DNA of 64,000 nt, taken from NCBI GenBank assembly GCA_029465975.1, contig CM055754.1, positions 5,021,104 to 5,085,103 on the forward strand, read 5' to 3'. Position numbers and translations under genes: made by a program. The notes beneath the pieces were generated by a model. The model saw nothing but the letters and a program-made list of their open reading frames with translations, was not told the DNA's origin and searched no databases. Positions 1 to 11,485 of the stretch are shown here, in pieces. The stretch's first letter is position 1. Every line of letters starts with the position of its first letter. The stretch is from Dallia pectoralis (taxonomy: Eukaryota; Chordata; Actinopteri; Esociformes; Umbridae).

Positions 1-332
1 TGTATAAAAAAAAACGCAATATGCAATTATAGCGACACTATCTGTGTTATTATCCTTTTCACCCCCTCGCTCTTGTAAGGAATAATATATCCGAAATACA
101 TAAGAACCTCAGTGAGAGGATCTGGAGGAGCACCCCCACAGCCCTCAGTGTCTATGTACACACGTGTGAGGCCCTCCTGCTGGTGACAACCCCATGTGAC
201 TCACTTCTTCGAGACGTGTACCCTAGAACGTTCCTCAGAAGAAACCGGAAGCAGCCGACAGCAACCAGGATGCACTGCGACGTGTGCCCGTCCGTGAACA
301 GGAGCAAGAAGCGGATGCAGGAAATACGTGAC
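1..332. other. Gene-free sequence
   Basis: Mixed-composition sequence before the first minisatellite. The short open frames on both strands (152-455) show no resemblance to a protein family. Confidence 0.5.
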
Positions 333-344
333 ACACCCCTTTGT

Positions 345-895
345 GTTACACCGTGCTTGTATTACACCATAACTTGTGTTACACCGTGCTTGTGTTACAC
401 CGTGCTTGTGTTACACCATAACTTGTGTTACACCATAACTTGTGTTACACCATAACTTGTGTTACACCATAACTTGTGTTACACTATAACTTGTGTTACA
501 CCGTGCTTGTGTTACACCATAACTTGTGTTACACCATAACTTGTGTTACACCATAACTTGTGTTACACTGTGCTTGTGTTACACCATAACTTGTGTTACA
601 CTATAACTTGTGTTACACCGTGCTTGTGTTACACCATAACTTGTGTTACACTATAATTTGTGTTACACCGTGCTTATGTTACACCATAACTTGTGTTACA
701 CCATAACTTGTGTTACACCATAACTTGTGTTACACTATAACTTGTGTTACACCATAACTTGTGTTACACCATAACTTGTGTTACACCATAACTTGTGTTA
801 CACCATAACTTGTGTTACACTGTGCTTGTGTTACACCATAGCTTGTGTTACACCATAACTTGTGTACACTGTGCTTGTGTTACACCATAACCATA
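345..895. repeat. 17-bp minisatellite
   Basis: About 33 tandem units of ACTTGTGTTACACCATA with an interspersed 16-bp variant containing CCGTGCTTGTGTT. The variant recurs irregularly (near 386, 500, 618, 670, 820), which suggests duplications of blocks of units. Confidence 0.95.
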
Positions 896-3800
896 CATTT
901 TTTTAAACATATGTCAGTGCCATATTTAGAAATGAATGTGCTTTTAGCTATAGTTATATCCAAGATTCTGGCTAGCTGCAGTAAAGTAGAACATATTAAC
1001 TACAGGCTAGTAGTCTCTGTAGAATATTGAGAAGGTTGTATATATATTGCATTTTTAGCCTATATTCTTGCCAGTAGTCATTTACAAATATAATGTTGAA
1101 TTGATCAGTTTAAATAAAAAAATAAAACAAAAGTTTGCAAGCAGCACGGTTCTTCTGAGCATCTGCAGGTAAATCTTGTTACGTCTAAATCAAATACTGG
1201 AACAACAAGTGAATACATAGATGTATACGTAAGCATACACAACTAATTCAGAGACACTACTACAAACAGGTTCGGACAAAATTGCGGAAACACCATAAGG
1301 TAAAGAACTGCTACTGTGAAGTTACTAAATCACAATTACGTACACAGCTGCAGTGGTCACTAAGGGTTGATTGCAGATTACAACTAACTACATACTGTAT
1401 CAGCAAATTAAAGTGCTCTGACAATTAACATTTCAATAATCTTTTTCTCGAAGCAACATAAAAAAAGTTACATATTTAGCTAATGCTAAATTAGGTAACC
1501 ACGTTTTTGGCTACCAAGCGTATTATACTTGGAATGGCATGCAGAATGAACTTTTGTTAAAATTCGGGCCTGTAACGCCATTGAAATTCAAAAAAATATT
1601 TTCATCACTTATATAATAAAGATAAAAAATAAAAAAGCTGTATCATAACATTCAGTAATCAACAAATTGCCTTTAAATTTCTCCCAGAATTCACAAAGAG
1701 AGTTACAAAAGTGATTCACACAAAAAATCTTCATAATGATTTGTTAAAAAACAACTGTTGCACAATTGCTCCTCTGCCTAAATAAGCACAAGATGTACCT
1801 GTGAAGTCAATCACAAACAGTTCTGTAAAGCAAATGTCAGGATTATGTTTTCCCTGCATTCGCGGTAGACCGGAGGAACTGGGGGACAGTCTCGACTAAT
1901 TTGGATTCACGTTTTTCAGCGTTCACATACTCAAAATAATTGCAAGAATATCAACATGAAGACACTAGCAGGCTGGTAAGCGTATATAGCTAAATATTAA
2001 TATTACCCAGTTTCCTTGTGGTAATCTGCTTTTTTTTGTAATATCATGTTTCCTACATGGCTTGTGGGATTAATGAGTCCTTGTTCATTTATGTATTTAT
2101 TTATTGACACATCTGGCACTCGACAATCCCAGTATTTGCTATTAGAAATCCTACCTTTGACAGTAACTGAATTGAAAGATTATATTTTCATTTTTTGGTT
2201 ACCATTCGGCCTTATAGTGTGTACCTTTAAATTATTTAAACACATTAAAGTTGAACAATCTTAGATTCAAGTTTTAAACGGGGGAACTTCAGTTGGTTTA
2301 AGTTGAAATAATTATGTTTGTCAAGGATCAATGAGTATGCCGCTATTGATGATTACTAATTTAAAGTATAAACTATTTTTCGAAAATCTATGTATAAACC
2401 GGGATCAAGAAAAAAAATACTACTGCCACTTTCTCCGTTTTACCCAGTATTCTAACAAGGTCTCTGGTATCTGGTGTTATTCGGAAAAAAACGGATCAGA
2501 CTGCAGGCTCTGAGTACTCCTGTCAGCAAACATTAGAAAAGCATACCAGATCTATTCCAAAAAGCAACTTTTCTGAAAACACCCCGCTTCAGAAATTCAA
2601 GCCATGCCCATCTCGAAAACTGGCAGTGGCTGGCAGCGGTCGACAGCTGTGGTACTGTGGGCAGACTCCTGTGTTTACCCTGTCAAGCAGATAACACTGT
2701 CAGACCTGTCTGTAAACAGAAGAACTTTGAGCAGATCCCAAAGATGCGTCTGAATTTCTAAGGAAATGTCTTCGGTAGACTTTTTCCATTTTCAAAATGG
2801 ATCTGGAAGAGGCTGTGGAGGCTAATCTGGAAAGGGAGGAAAGAGAAGTGCCACGGGGGAGAGAGGAGAAGTAGGTCCGAGAGAGAAATCCGGAGTGATG
2901 AGGGTTACAGTTAAACAGACCTGAACTTTGATCGTCTAGGAATAAAGGGTGAACCTTTTGCTTTAATAGCCTGATAGGCAACTGTCTCTTACAACAATCT
3001 GTCTCTGACAACAATTTGTCTGGACCCTGGGTTTTTTGTCTCCTCGTAGTCACATTGGCACTTTTCAAATCGTGACATTAGCCGCCCTGACAGTTAATCA
3101 TATTCTACGTTGTATTGTAATCATGCATAATCCGAATCATATCTTAATCATATCTTCCATGACTGGTTGATTGCATTTCAGAGAAATTCAAAGAACGTAT
3201 TTCCAGCCAGGCAGAGCTGTTGTATGTCAGATTTTTCATGAATGAGCTCGGTTTTCAAACTGGGTAGATTAAGCACACGACAGTTCATTTAATATGTGAT
3301 CAACAAAGCTTGCTATATTTCGGGTATTCTAATTTGCCGTCTGTCCCTGTCCATCCCTAAATTCAAAGCAGAAAAAAAGACAAAACTTTGATCTAAACAG
3401 TATAGTCTTCTACTGGCCACTATTCCATTACATGACCTCTTGTTGTCTGCATCAAACACTGACCGTATTCTGATCCGTGTTCTGATCCGATCCTGTTGGT
3501 CCGTCCACATGGTGCCACACACATGCTGTTCTTCGACCAGTCTCACATTTTGACTCATTTACTTCGTTCGTTGCTGACCTCAGGTTCACCCCGGTAAATC
3601 TTCAATAGTCGCATGTGTTGCTGGATTACAACGCTCTCCCACAGCAAGGAAAGTACAACATGGCCTCCAATCTTAATCTAGACGTGACGGAAAGCTGTAG
3701 AACATTTGTGTCTGCTGTATAAGCTCTGTTAGCAGTCAGTTGTCTCTCTGGTTACTAGCACTGTAGCAAAATCAGGCTCTCAATTCAGTATCTACACAAT

Positions 3801-4430
3801 AGCTATTTTTTTTATTTTTAAACGAACACAGACCTGTACTGGCCATCGTGTTAAAACCAACAACTGTACCACCTAAAGAACTACTACCTAGGGTTTCACC
3901 CTTCTAATAAACCCAAAACCAGCTTGATTCATTTTAAGTAAGGAGACTTTACTGGATTTTCTGTGATTTAAAGCATACTGTTCTACTAAGGAAGTTAATT
4001 CATAACCAGGAGGTACGTTTCGGGTCATTAGCTTACTAACCGGGCGTAGACCAAAGGGTGTAGCACAGGAGAATGCTGTGGTGGCCGGTTGGGTTCAGGG
4101 TGCCGCTCACTCTGTGCCAGCCTGTGGACTGTGGATTCATCAGAGAAGCCACGCCAGTCACGCAAGTCACGCCAGTCACGCCACCACGACATACTGTATT
4201 TGATAGTTGGGATCACACAATGAGAGCGTACAAAAACCCTGTGCAAGAAATCGATGATTTAAAATGTTTATTAATCGGTTCATAAGATCTCAATAGTTCA
4301 CTGGCGGTGTTTCGTGGCCCAGGCAAAACTCTTTTTCTTATTTTTTTGCCAGCAAAGCAATGGCTTTCTTACTGCCACTCGACCAGTCAAACCTGCTTCT
4401 CTTCACAGTTTAAACGTGCTTCCTTCAAAC
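896..4430. other. Gene-free AT-rich sequence
   Basis: No gene, RNA or repeat structure is recognised. The open frames at 2046-2264, 2700-3068 and 3313-3558 have no family motifs and ordinary chance lengths. Confidence 0.5.
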
Positions 4431-4489
4431 AGTGTTAGTCATGTATTGGCATGGCAGGATTTCTTTGCCCATGAGATCTAACGCCTTCT

Positions 4490-5172
4490 CTCAGCCCTGG
4501 AGCCGTCCAACCCCTGTCTCCTCCTGCCCTGGAGCCCTCCAGCCCGTCTCCTCCTGTTCTGGAGCCGTCCAGCCCCCGTCTCCTCCTGTCCTGGAGCCGT
4601 CCAGCCCCTGTCTCCTCCTGCCCTGGAGCCGTCCAGCCCCTGTCTCCTCCTGCCCTGGAGCCGTCCAGCCCCCGTCTCCTCCTGTCCTGGAGCCGTCCAA
4701 CCCCTGTCTCCTCCTGCCCTGGAGCCCTCCAGCCCGTCTCCTCCTGTTCTGGAGCCGTCCAGCCCCCGTCTCCTCCTGTCCTGGAGCCGTCCAGCCCCTG
4801 TCTCCTCCTGCCCTGGAGCCGTCCAGCCCCTGTCTCCTCCTGCCCTGGAGCCGTCCAGCCCCCGTCTCCTCCTGTCCTGGAGCCGTCCAACCCCTGTCTC
4901 CTCCTGCCCTGGAGCCCTCCAGCCCGTCTCCTCCTGTTCTGGAGCCGTCCAGCCCCCGTCTCCTCCTGTCCTGGAGCCGTCCAGCCCCTGTCTCCTCCTG
5001 CCCTGGAGCCGTCCAGCCCCTGTCTCCTCCTGCCCTGGAGCCGTCCAGCCCCCGTCTCCTCCTGTCCTGGAGCCGTCCAGCCCCTGTCTCCTCCTGCCCT
5101 GAAGCCGTCCAGCCTCTGTCTCCTCCTGCCCTGGAGCCGTCCAGCCCCTGTCTCCTCCTGTCCTGGAGCTGT
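4490..5172. repeat. 32-bp GC-rich minisatellite with 190-bp higher-order unit
   Basis: Tandem units of about 32 bp contain CTGGAGCCGTCC and CCTGTCTCCTCCTG. The variant TCCAACCCCTG recurs at 4506, 4696 and 4886, so blocks of six units (190 bp) have themselves been duplicated. The unit has no stop in any frame, and 32 is not a multiple of 3, so open frames of about 260-275 codons appear on both strands; these are artefacts. Confidence 0.95.
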
Positions 5173-5748
5173 CCTACATCGCTTACAGCGCTTTGTACCT
5201 CTCCCTTCACAGAACAACGCAAACTTGCTCTAACCAGAATGGAAAAAGGACTGACATGAGTGTCTTGTTTGAGAAACAGATGCCTCACAGGTCCTCAACT
5301 GACAGTTTCATTAAATAGTGCCTGCAAAACACAATCAATGTAAACAGAGTAATAGGCTATTCTGGGAAGCTGCCTTTCTAGGCAAGAGTTGCAAAAAAAA
5401 TATGCCATATATCAGACTGGCCAATAAAAAAGAGCAATTTTACACTGGAGAGAGGAAGAATGGAGAAACGTGTGTTCTGGACGGACACATTTAAGTTTGA
5501 TGTGTTCAGATCGCATAGGATATAGCAGGTAAAATGTCGAACATAAACGAAATAAAGTTTAATTTGATCAATTGCATTGCAAAAACTATATTGTTCTCGC
5601 ACACGTTTCAGATGGCAGGTTTTTGGGCTTATTGTTATGGAACACTTCCAATATTATCTTGCTCTACCGTGTTCGTTTTGAGTGCCTCTCAATGACTTGG
5701 CGCGTGTGGCAGACCGGAGAGAGAGCGCATGCATGAGAGTCCTCGGCG

Positions 5749-5756
5749 TGACGTCA
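5749..5756 (+). promoter_or_regulatory. dio2: Palindromic cAMP response element upstream of dio2
   Basis: A perfect TGACGTCA palindrome lies 56 bases upstream of the TATA box, so about 90 bases before the expected transcription start. The mammalian DIO2 promoter is known to be cAMP-responsive through a CRE at a similar distance. The site and its spacing are seen directly; CREB control in this fish is inferred. Confidence 0.7.
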
Positions 5757-5811
5757 TGGCCCGACCAGGAGTAACGCCTGGATCTGTATCACGGAGGCGA
5801 GTCGTTTACGG

Positions 5812-5818
5812 TATAAAA
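5812..5818 (+). promoter_or_regulatory. dio2: TATA box of dio2
   Basis: A TATAAAA motif sits in a GC-rich stretch between the CRE and the dio2 start codon. Transcription would be expected to begin about 25-30 bases downstream, near 5842, giving a 5' leader of roughly 260 nt. The next ATG with a long homologous reading frame is dio2 itself. Confidence 0.65.
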
Positions 5819-5928
5819 AGACCGTGACAGTCGACCAGTCTCTCGTTGGGGCGACGGGGACATTTCAAAGAGGGAAGGGGTCGCCTTAGAATAACTTTTG
5901 GACACCGGTGAGGCGCAGCTCTCCCTTT

Positions 5929-6064
5929 ATGCGTGTGCGTCAATTCGAGTCAGACAGAAGTCCGTTGAAATGCCTTCGCACTAACGCACTGTAACATAGA
6001 GACGTTCGAGCGTTCTGTGACCGTGTGTGTGTGCCTGCGCGTGATGCGCGCGGGGAGCCCCTAA
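5929..6064 (+). promoter_or_regulatory. dio2: Cluster of short upstream ORFs in the dio2 leader
   Basis: Three ATG-started short frames precede the dio2 start inside the predicted leader: 5929-5994 (21 codons), 5970-5984 (4 codons, overlapping the first) and 6044-6064 (6 codons). All stop before 6102. Human and chicken DIO2 leaders are known to carry translation-repressing upstream ORFs, so a similar brake is plausible here. If transcription starts later than 5929 the first one would be lost. Confidence 0.5.
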
Positions 6065-6101
6065 AACCGACGCGCACGTTCTGCGACGGACGCCGGAGAC
6101 G

Positions 6102-6320
6102 ATGTGCGCCGCGAGCGCGGACCTACTGGTGACCCTCCAGATCCTCCCCGGGTTCTTCTCGAACTGTGTGTTCCTCGCGCTCTACGACTCCGTGGTGCTG
6201 GTGAAGCGCGCGGTGTCGTTACTAAGTAGCGGCGGCGGCGCGGGAGAGTGGCAGCGCATGCTCACCTCTGCCGGGCTCCGGTCCGTGTGGAACAGTTTCC
6301 TGCTGGACGCATACAAACAG
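6102..6320 (+). CDS. dio2: Type 2 iodothyronine deiodinase, coding exon 1
   Basis: This exon encodes the first 73 residues of the ER-membrane selenoenzyme that removes the outer-ring iodine of T4 to make active T3. The stretch DLLVTLQILPGFFSNCVFLA (residues 7-26) is the characteristic DIO2 N-terminal signal anchor; the catalytic globule that follows faces the cytosol. The ATG has A at -3 and is the first one in frame with the homology. The exon ends in LLDAYKQ at a CAG|GTAACG donor (6320/6321), phase 0. Reading past this donor gives an unrelated lysine-rich tail, which is intron. Exon 2 follows after a 1.5-kb intron. The placement of this single intron after about codon 73 matches the family. 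Recognition is very secure. Confidence 0.95.
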
Positions 6321-7851
6321 GTAACGGGGGCCAACAGTTTGGGTCAGAACAAAAAAACGTGTAGTCGAAAGAAGAAGAAGTGAAAACGGAAAAAAAGGTT
6401 TGGGATCGGATACCAACATCCACTCATTACGTTCAGAGTTTTTTTACTATTATGTTTAAAATGGATCTTTTTGAAAATGTATTTTTCAGGCAAGGTTTTT
6501 TTTATTACGACCAACACATTTGGCCCCAATCTGCCTCCATATATGTTGTTGTTAACGCGACCGCGCTGTAATGCACACAGTGTGGTTCTGTCTGGTTGTT
6601 AGGGTTCATGGTTACACTGTAAGCTGTCGGTACTTGCATGTTGGTGCCCGGTGTGCAACACGCCCTCCGCTCCTGGGCATTATGTGGGTAAAAGTGTCTG
6701 CATGACAAGTGATCAACACTACTCGAAATAATCTTAAAGGTGACGCATAGGGTGCTATTTTACAAGTCTTTACAAGCCTTATATTTATATATATGTATAT
6801 ATATATATATATAAATTCTGCTGTACTTTATTTGTATTATCTTACAACCAGAGACCACATTATAACATCGAATGTAAGTTATCAGATCTATACGTAAGTA
6901 TGAACTTTTAAACTGCCCCGAGACAGTCAAAATCCTGCAGGCCGTCCACCCTGAGTTCACATGGACATTCAGAGGTGTGTCTTCTGTTCTGCATGGTACA
7001 TTTGAACTCCCTAAGTAGTCCCTAAGTAAACACATCATCACCAACAAGCCACTATAGACCCCTGTTATGAACATGGACGAACTACTGACTACACACTAAA
7101 CAGATAATGTTGCATGCACCTTATTAGTAGATAAATAATGTCTAATATGAATGCGCTTATACCCTGAATCTCATGCACGACTCGTGTTAATAAGACAAAT
7201 GACATGCATGTGGGCGATCTTGTTTTTGGTCATCTGGCAGGGGATTCCCACACGTCTCTCTCTTCTGCCCCGATTGTTGATAGTTGGATAGTTTGCTCCA
7301 TTGTCAAGTTTCCCATGATTCTGTGCCAGTGCCTCTCGTCTGCTTCCCGTTTGCCCTATCAGTGGTTCCCCCGGGACTACCTTCTGGCATCACTTGATGT
7401 TCCCTCAGCTTGTTCCCGACTCTTTCCTCTATTTTATCTTTTCGACTTCACTCTTCTCGCATTCCCATGCTGTCTCCATGACACCAACTAAACATAACAT
7501 TGTTCGACTTCCCGTGTCGTGCCTTCTGTAGTCTGTGCCAAGCTTGTAAACAGAGTGTTTCAATATCGCGGTGTTATTCGGCTCGTGCCAGAACTACACT
7601 TCTTAAGCAAGTGCTTATTCAACCGCTAGCCTATTCTCAGGTCTATGCTTCCGTGGCTTTAAGATGTGGCTTATGTCATGATCATGTCCTGATTTCGACC
7701 TGATCTTCTCTGTTTAAGATCGGATCTCAATCATGAACAGTAAACAGTAAAATTGCAATACAAAAACTTTTTTCCCCAACAACTATTAATTACAACATTA
7801 ACATCTAACCTCGTTTTGTCATTTGTATTCCCCTTTTCCCCGTGTTTCCAG
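6321..7851 (+). other. dio2: dio2 intron
   Basis: The intron is bounded by GTAACG at 6321 and a pyrimidine-rich acceptor ending TTTCCAG at 7851. It contains a short TA/ATAT microsatellite near 6783-6813 and no recognisable gene. Small open frames at about 7204-7703 show no family resemblance. Confidence 0.85.
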
Positions 7852-8439
7852 GTTAAACTGGGAAATGAGGCTCCCAACTCCAAAGTGATCAAGATCCCGG
7901 CTGGCGGTGGTAACCATGGTTTCCAGAGGCCTGGAGTCCTAACTACCAGCCCGGGATGTCAGGCCGGGGCCGAGTGTCGCCTGCTGGACTTTGAGTTGTC
8001 GGATCGCCCCCTGGTGGTCAACTTCGGCTCTGCTACCTGACCCCCCTTCATCAGCCAGCTGCCTGCCTTCCGGCGGCTGGTGGAGGACTTCTCCGACGTG
8101 GCCGACTTCCTGCTGGTCTACATCGACGAGGCACATCCCTCGGACGGCTGGGTGGCACCGGCCATGGGCCCGCTCTCCTTCGACGTCCGGAAACACCGGT
8201 CGCTGGAGGAGAGGGTGGTGGCAGCCAAGAAGCTTATCGAAGCGTTCCGCCTGCCGCCTCAGTGCCAGCTGGTGGCCGACTGCATGGACAACAATGCCAA
8301 CGTGGCCTACGGCGTGTCCTTCGAGAGGGTGTGCATCGTGCAGAGGAAAAAGATCGCCTACCTAGGAGGAAAGGGACCCTTTTTCTACCACCTCAAAGAC
8401 GTGCGGCAGTACCTGGAACTGAGCTACGGCAGAAGGTAG
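7852..8439 (+). CDS. dio2: Type 2 iodothyronine deiodinase, coding exon 2 with selenocysteine UGA
   Basis: This exon carries the thioredoxin-fold catalytic part, completing a 268-residue protein (human DIO2 is about 273). It opens with VKLGNEAPNS in phase 0. The motif PLVVNFGSAT is followed by an in-frame TGA at 8038-8040 (residue 136) and then PPFISQLPAFRRL. This is the invariant deiodinase active site SATUPPF, so the TGA is selenocysteine and not a stop. Further family hallmarks are YIDEAHPSDGW, PPQCQLVADCMDNNANVAYG and FERVCIVQRKKIAYLGGKGP. The true stop is TAG at 8437-8439. Gene predictors that treat TGA as a stop would split it into two ORFs, ending at 8040 and restarting at 8080. Recoding needs the 3' UTR SECIS, for which 9701-9780 is the candidate. 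Confidence 0.96.
8038..8040 (+). other. dio2: Selenocysteine codon (UGA recoding site)
   Basis: The in-frame TGA lies between SAT and PPF, the exact position of the catalytic selenocysteine in all deiodinases. Homology continues unbroken on both sides in the same frame. Confidence 0.95.
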
Positions 8440-8960
8440 GGACAGAAGGGAAGGTAATGCCTCAAGTTGTCTGACCTGAACTGCATTCCCCGTAACCGCA
8501 CGCCTGATAGGCGGGGTGATTCCTGAACCGATCCGCGCAGACCGCGCGAAATGACAAGCGAAAAAAGAATGCGCTGCAGATTATCAGGTTCCAAAGTTCT
8601 TCAAATCTGGATTTGGACAGAGACCAACATTCCATATGACGTTCTTGTGGAACGTAAATGAACAAACAGACTCTCCAGGCATGGAATCGTGCTCTGCCAC
8701 CCATGGCATATTGAAAGAGAAGCCAGATGAAGTGAGAAAATGTTGACCGTCACTTTATTAATAACAACATCCTTATTTCGTCTAATCATATGTTCTCGTG
8801 TCACAGTCCATATTACCTAACCTTTCAAAACGAAAACCAAATTACTGTAGTACTCAAATATATTTACATATATAATTTATTTCTCTAGAGTTTCATGTTT
8901 GTTGTTTGTTTTTATTTTGTATCTTGATGCACTTGTAAGGCTTTTTATTTAAGAAGACAT

Positions 8961-9034
8961 ATTCTCTCTCTCTCTGTCTCTCCCTCTCTTTCTCTCTCTC
9001 CCTCTCTCTCTCTCTCTCCCTATCTCACTCTCTT
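8961..9034. repeat. CT microsatellite in dio2 3' UTR
   Basis: An imperfect (CT)n tract inside the predicted 3' UTR. Confidence 0.9.
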
Positions 9035-9700
9035 TGTGTACATGTGTGTGTTTCAGATTGTGAGGGAAATACCTGCTTAGAACCAGCTATACTAAAACAC
9101 TTTCTAGTCCAAGCGGTCATGTTAGAACCACCTAGAGCACCTAACATGAGTAACCTCCTTCATATAATCATTCTAATTGACAGCCAATGCTTCAGGTACA
9201 ATATGTGAGGCAGGGGATAGTTAAAAGAAGTGCAACTTTACCGCATTACAGTTACTCAGCGAGCTGACAATCTTAGCTAGCTAGCTATATTGCTAGCTTC
9301 ATGGCTATAATCAAGGTGCTTTTTGGTGATGGGGATCGTTTGTTAGCAAAATTGGATAGCGATACAAATGGTGTACAGAGATAGGTTGAGAAAGACGACC
9401 ATTTCTTGAAGATCTGAGGTGAGATTCTTAAATGCCCGTTGGCTAACATTGAACATAACTGTACTTGACTAGCCAGTCGCATGAGACCCAGTCTCACTGT
9501 AGGACATCAAATGTTTAAACATTTAGAATTGCCGCTGTCATGAGCAGGTTGTGAGGATAAACAAAAAAACACGGGTTGGTGTTTAGATGGCTTAAGAAAG
9601 TGTTTCTGAATGGGTGTATGTCAGATGTATGGTTGTACTTTAGATTTTTAGTTGGTCATGGTACAGACAAGTGGAGCACACAGTTGGCTTGGGCAAGACG

Positions 9701-9780
9701 GGGCAGGTGTGAGAATGAAAACCACTGACTAAAGGGTTATTGACTCAGTCTGTGGTCGGATAACAGACCTCACCTCCCTG
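9701..9780 (+). promoter_or_regulatory. dio2: SECIS element candidate (form 2)
   Basis: Pairing by eye gives the full SECIS architecture. Helix I pairs the 9701-9710 side with 9771-9780 (AGGTG with CACCT, then a mismatch and further pairs). After an internal loop comes the non-Watson-Crick quartet, TGAA at 9716-9719 (within ATGA) opposite GGAT at 9758-9761. Helix II pairs 9720-9730 with 9747-9757 (11 positions, two mismatches). The apical loop begins with the required unpaired AAA at 9731-9733. A mini-stem GGGTT/GACTC (9734-9738 with 9742-9746) makes it form 2. It lies about 1.26 kb after the stop and 174 bases before the poly(A) signal. SBP2 would bind the quartet to direct selenocysteine insertion. 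Confidence 0.75.
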
Positions 9781-9953
9781 ACCTAGACTCAAGTCAACGC
9801 TTCATTTTAATAATATAACTGTCCGTTGTCACCACCCAGTCTTTCTAGGAGTTGTCCGTAAATACATTTTTCCAAAATGCTTTATCGCTCTTGTGTTGTT
9901 TCGCCTTTCAAGAATACATATGTACGACGAGGAGAGGATTGACAAGAGTGAAA

Positions 9954-9959
9954 AATAAA
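9954..9959 (+). terminator. dio2: Poly(A) signal of dio2
   Basis: A canonical AATAAA is followed within about 30-50 bases by T- and GT-rich sequence (TGTTATTGTTGTCAG). It is the first such signal placed after the SECIS candidate, so it would keep that element in the transcript. Confidence 0.6.
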
Positions 9960-10904
9960 GTTTATTTGCTGTTTGCTGTAATGTGTTATTGTTGTCAGTT
10001 TGTTCTACTGGGGTAGCAAGATGAGGAACGTGCGAAAGTGAAAGAACAAAAGAGAAAGAGACTGAACGTGGAGAAGATCTGTTTTGGGAATTTAAACAAA
10101 AGCCCTCTGCTTAAGCATGCCTTTATGCTTCTCACATTTCTTGCACAAACCAGAACAAAGAAAAACACACACAGGAGGTGAAAGAGAACATGAAATTCGA
10201 AACCTTCCGGTGTGGTCCACAATGGAAAATACATAAAATGAGTAGTAGGCTAAATGTCTGTCTTTCTATTTACAACAGTATCCTGACTGGGTTATTCTTG
10301 TATACTGGTTCTAACGTCACAAGAATTCCAGTAAAGCCACGACTTGTGAGCGACCGTTTGTTCCGAAAAGCCTGCCAATCCAAACGCCATAAAACCGTAC
10401 AGACATAAGGGAGGTGCACACATTGGGTATGGAATGGAACTACAAGTGGGAGATCTGTTGGAGGCTTGGTAAAGGAGGGGTGGTTGGGGGCCGGGACAAG
10501 GATCCACCGATGTGAAACAGAACCCGAATAAATACTGTATTTAATGCGCAGTCCAGATGTGCAAAGCGGATCATACCTTCATTCTTCCTCCTTTCTGCAG
10601 ACAATGTTAAAAACAGAAAAACTTTTGTCAGGCAGCGCTGGAGTGAGAAATCAAATACTTCTCGTCAGGACTTCTTTGAAACCACATATTGGCAGATGTT
10701 TCGTGTTGCAGTTGATGGTGACGTCGGTGACGTGGGTGTATTCACAGCCCCTAAGAATATATAAGTGCATTGAGGGTGTCCTTCCATGGGCCAATGTTAG
10801 GACTTATCCCAACCAAAAGCCCTGGGTTAATGGTAATGTCTGTGCTAAGCTCGGTACTCTGCCTATAGTTCTGGGTGCCTGGAATCTTTAATGAAGTCCA
10901 CATA

Positions 10905-11485
10905 TGACCTACGGAGGGCCATCAGAGGTGGAAAGAGAGATTGCATGGATTAGCTGGGGTGTAACTACCACAGCTCTGACACCGACTGTGACACAACACA
11001 GACTATAAAGCGAGGAATAGCATTGATGCCCAGTCTATCGCCTTCTCAAGCTCGCCATCTTCTATCCAAGTGAGTTCCTCAGCTCAAGACCCTGGCCCGT
11101 AACACCTCCCTTTGCAATTGGATCCTGCGACAGACCCCAGGTAGTGAGAATAGGGAAACATCACCTCATCTGTACTGATCCTGAGCAATGGAGCCCCTCA
11201 GGGCTAGGTACTCAGTCCCCTCTTGTACGCCCTAAACCCCCAGGACTGTACAGCCACACACAGTTCCAACGTCATCCTTAATAGACTATACCCATCCAGG
11301 CTATGGTCTTGCTACAATTACTACTCATTTTTCATGTATGTAAATATTTGAGATTAATCTTTAATATTTTTGCAATGATAACTGCATAGATGTTGCGTGC
11401 CAGGTCAATATTATTATATTGTTCAGAATATACGCTATGCTATTACGTGCATTTGACAAATAAAATACTTTGACTTTGATATACA
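10905..11485 (+). mobile_element. Decayed LINE 3' end with reverse-transcriptase remnant
   Basis: At 11185-11290 the plus strand reads SNGAPQG, a stop, then VLSPLLYALN, which is the reverse-transcriptase motif (G)xPQGxxLSPLLF with one nonsense change. The segment ends ACAAATAAAATACTTTGACTTTGA near 11458-11480, a typical 3' tail of Rex-like teleost LINEs. The copy is 5'-truncated and inactive. Confidence 0.7.

Larger units (their letters stand above)
8440..9975 (+). other. dio2: dio2 3' untranslated region
   Basis: About 1.5 kb follows the TAG stop without a further gene and ends shortly after an AATAAA signal. It contains a CT microsatellite at 8961-9034 and the SECIS candidate at 9701-9780. 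The exact cleavage site is inferred from the GT-rich downstream sequence. Confidence 0.6.

Noticed and set aside
4432..5288. Proline/serine- or glycine-rich proteins of about 260-275 residues on both strands
   Set aside because: They are translations of a 32-bp minisatellite that lacks stop codons; the frame rotates each unit and no conserved domain, promoter or splice context is present.
7991..8474. Alternative-frame ORFs across dio2 exon 2
   Set aside because: Shadows of the deiodinase frame.
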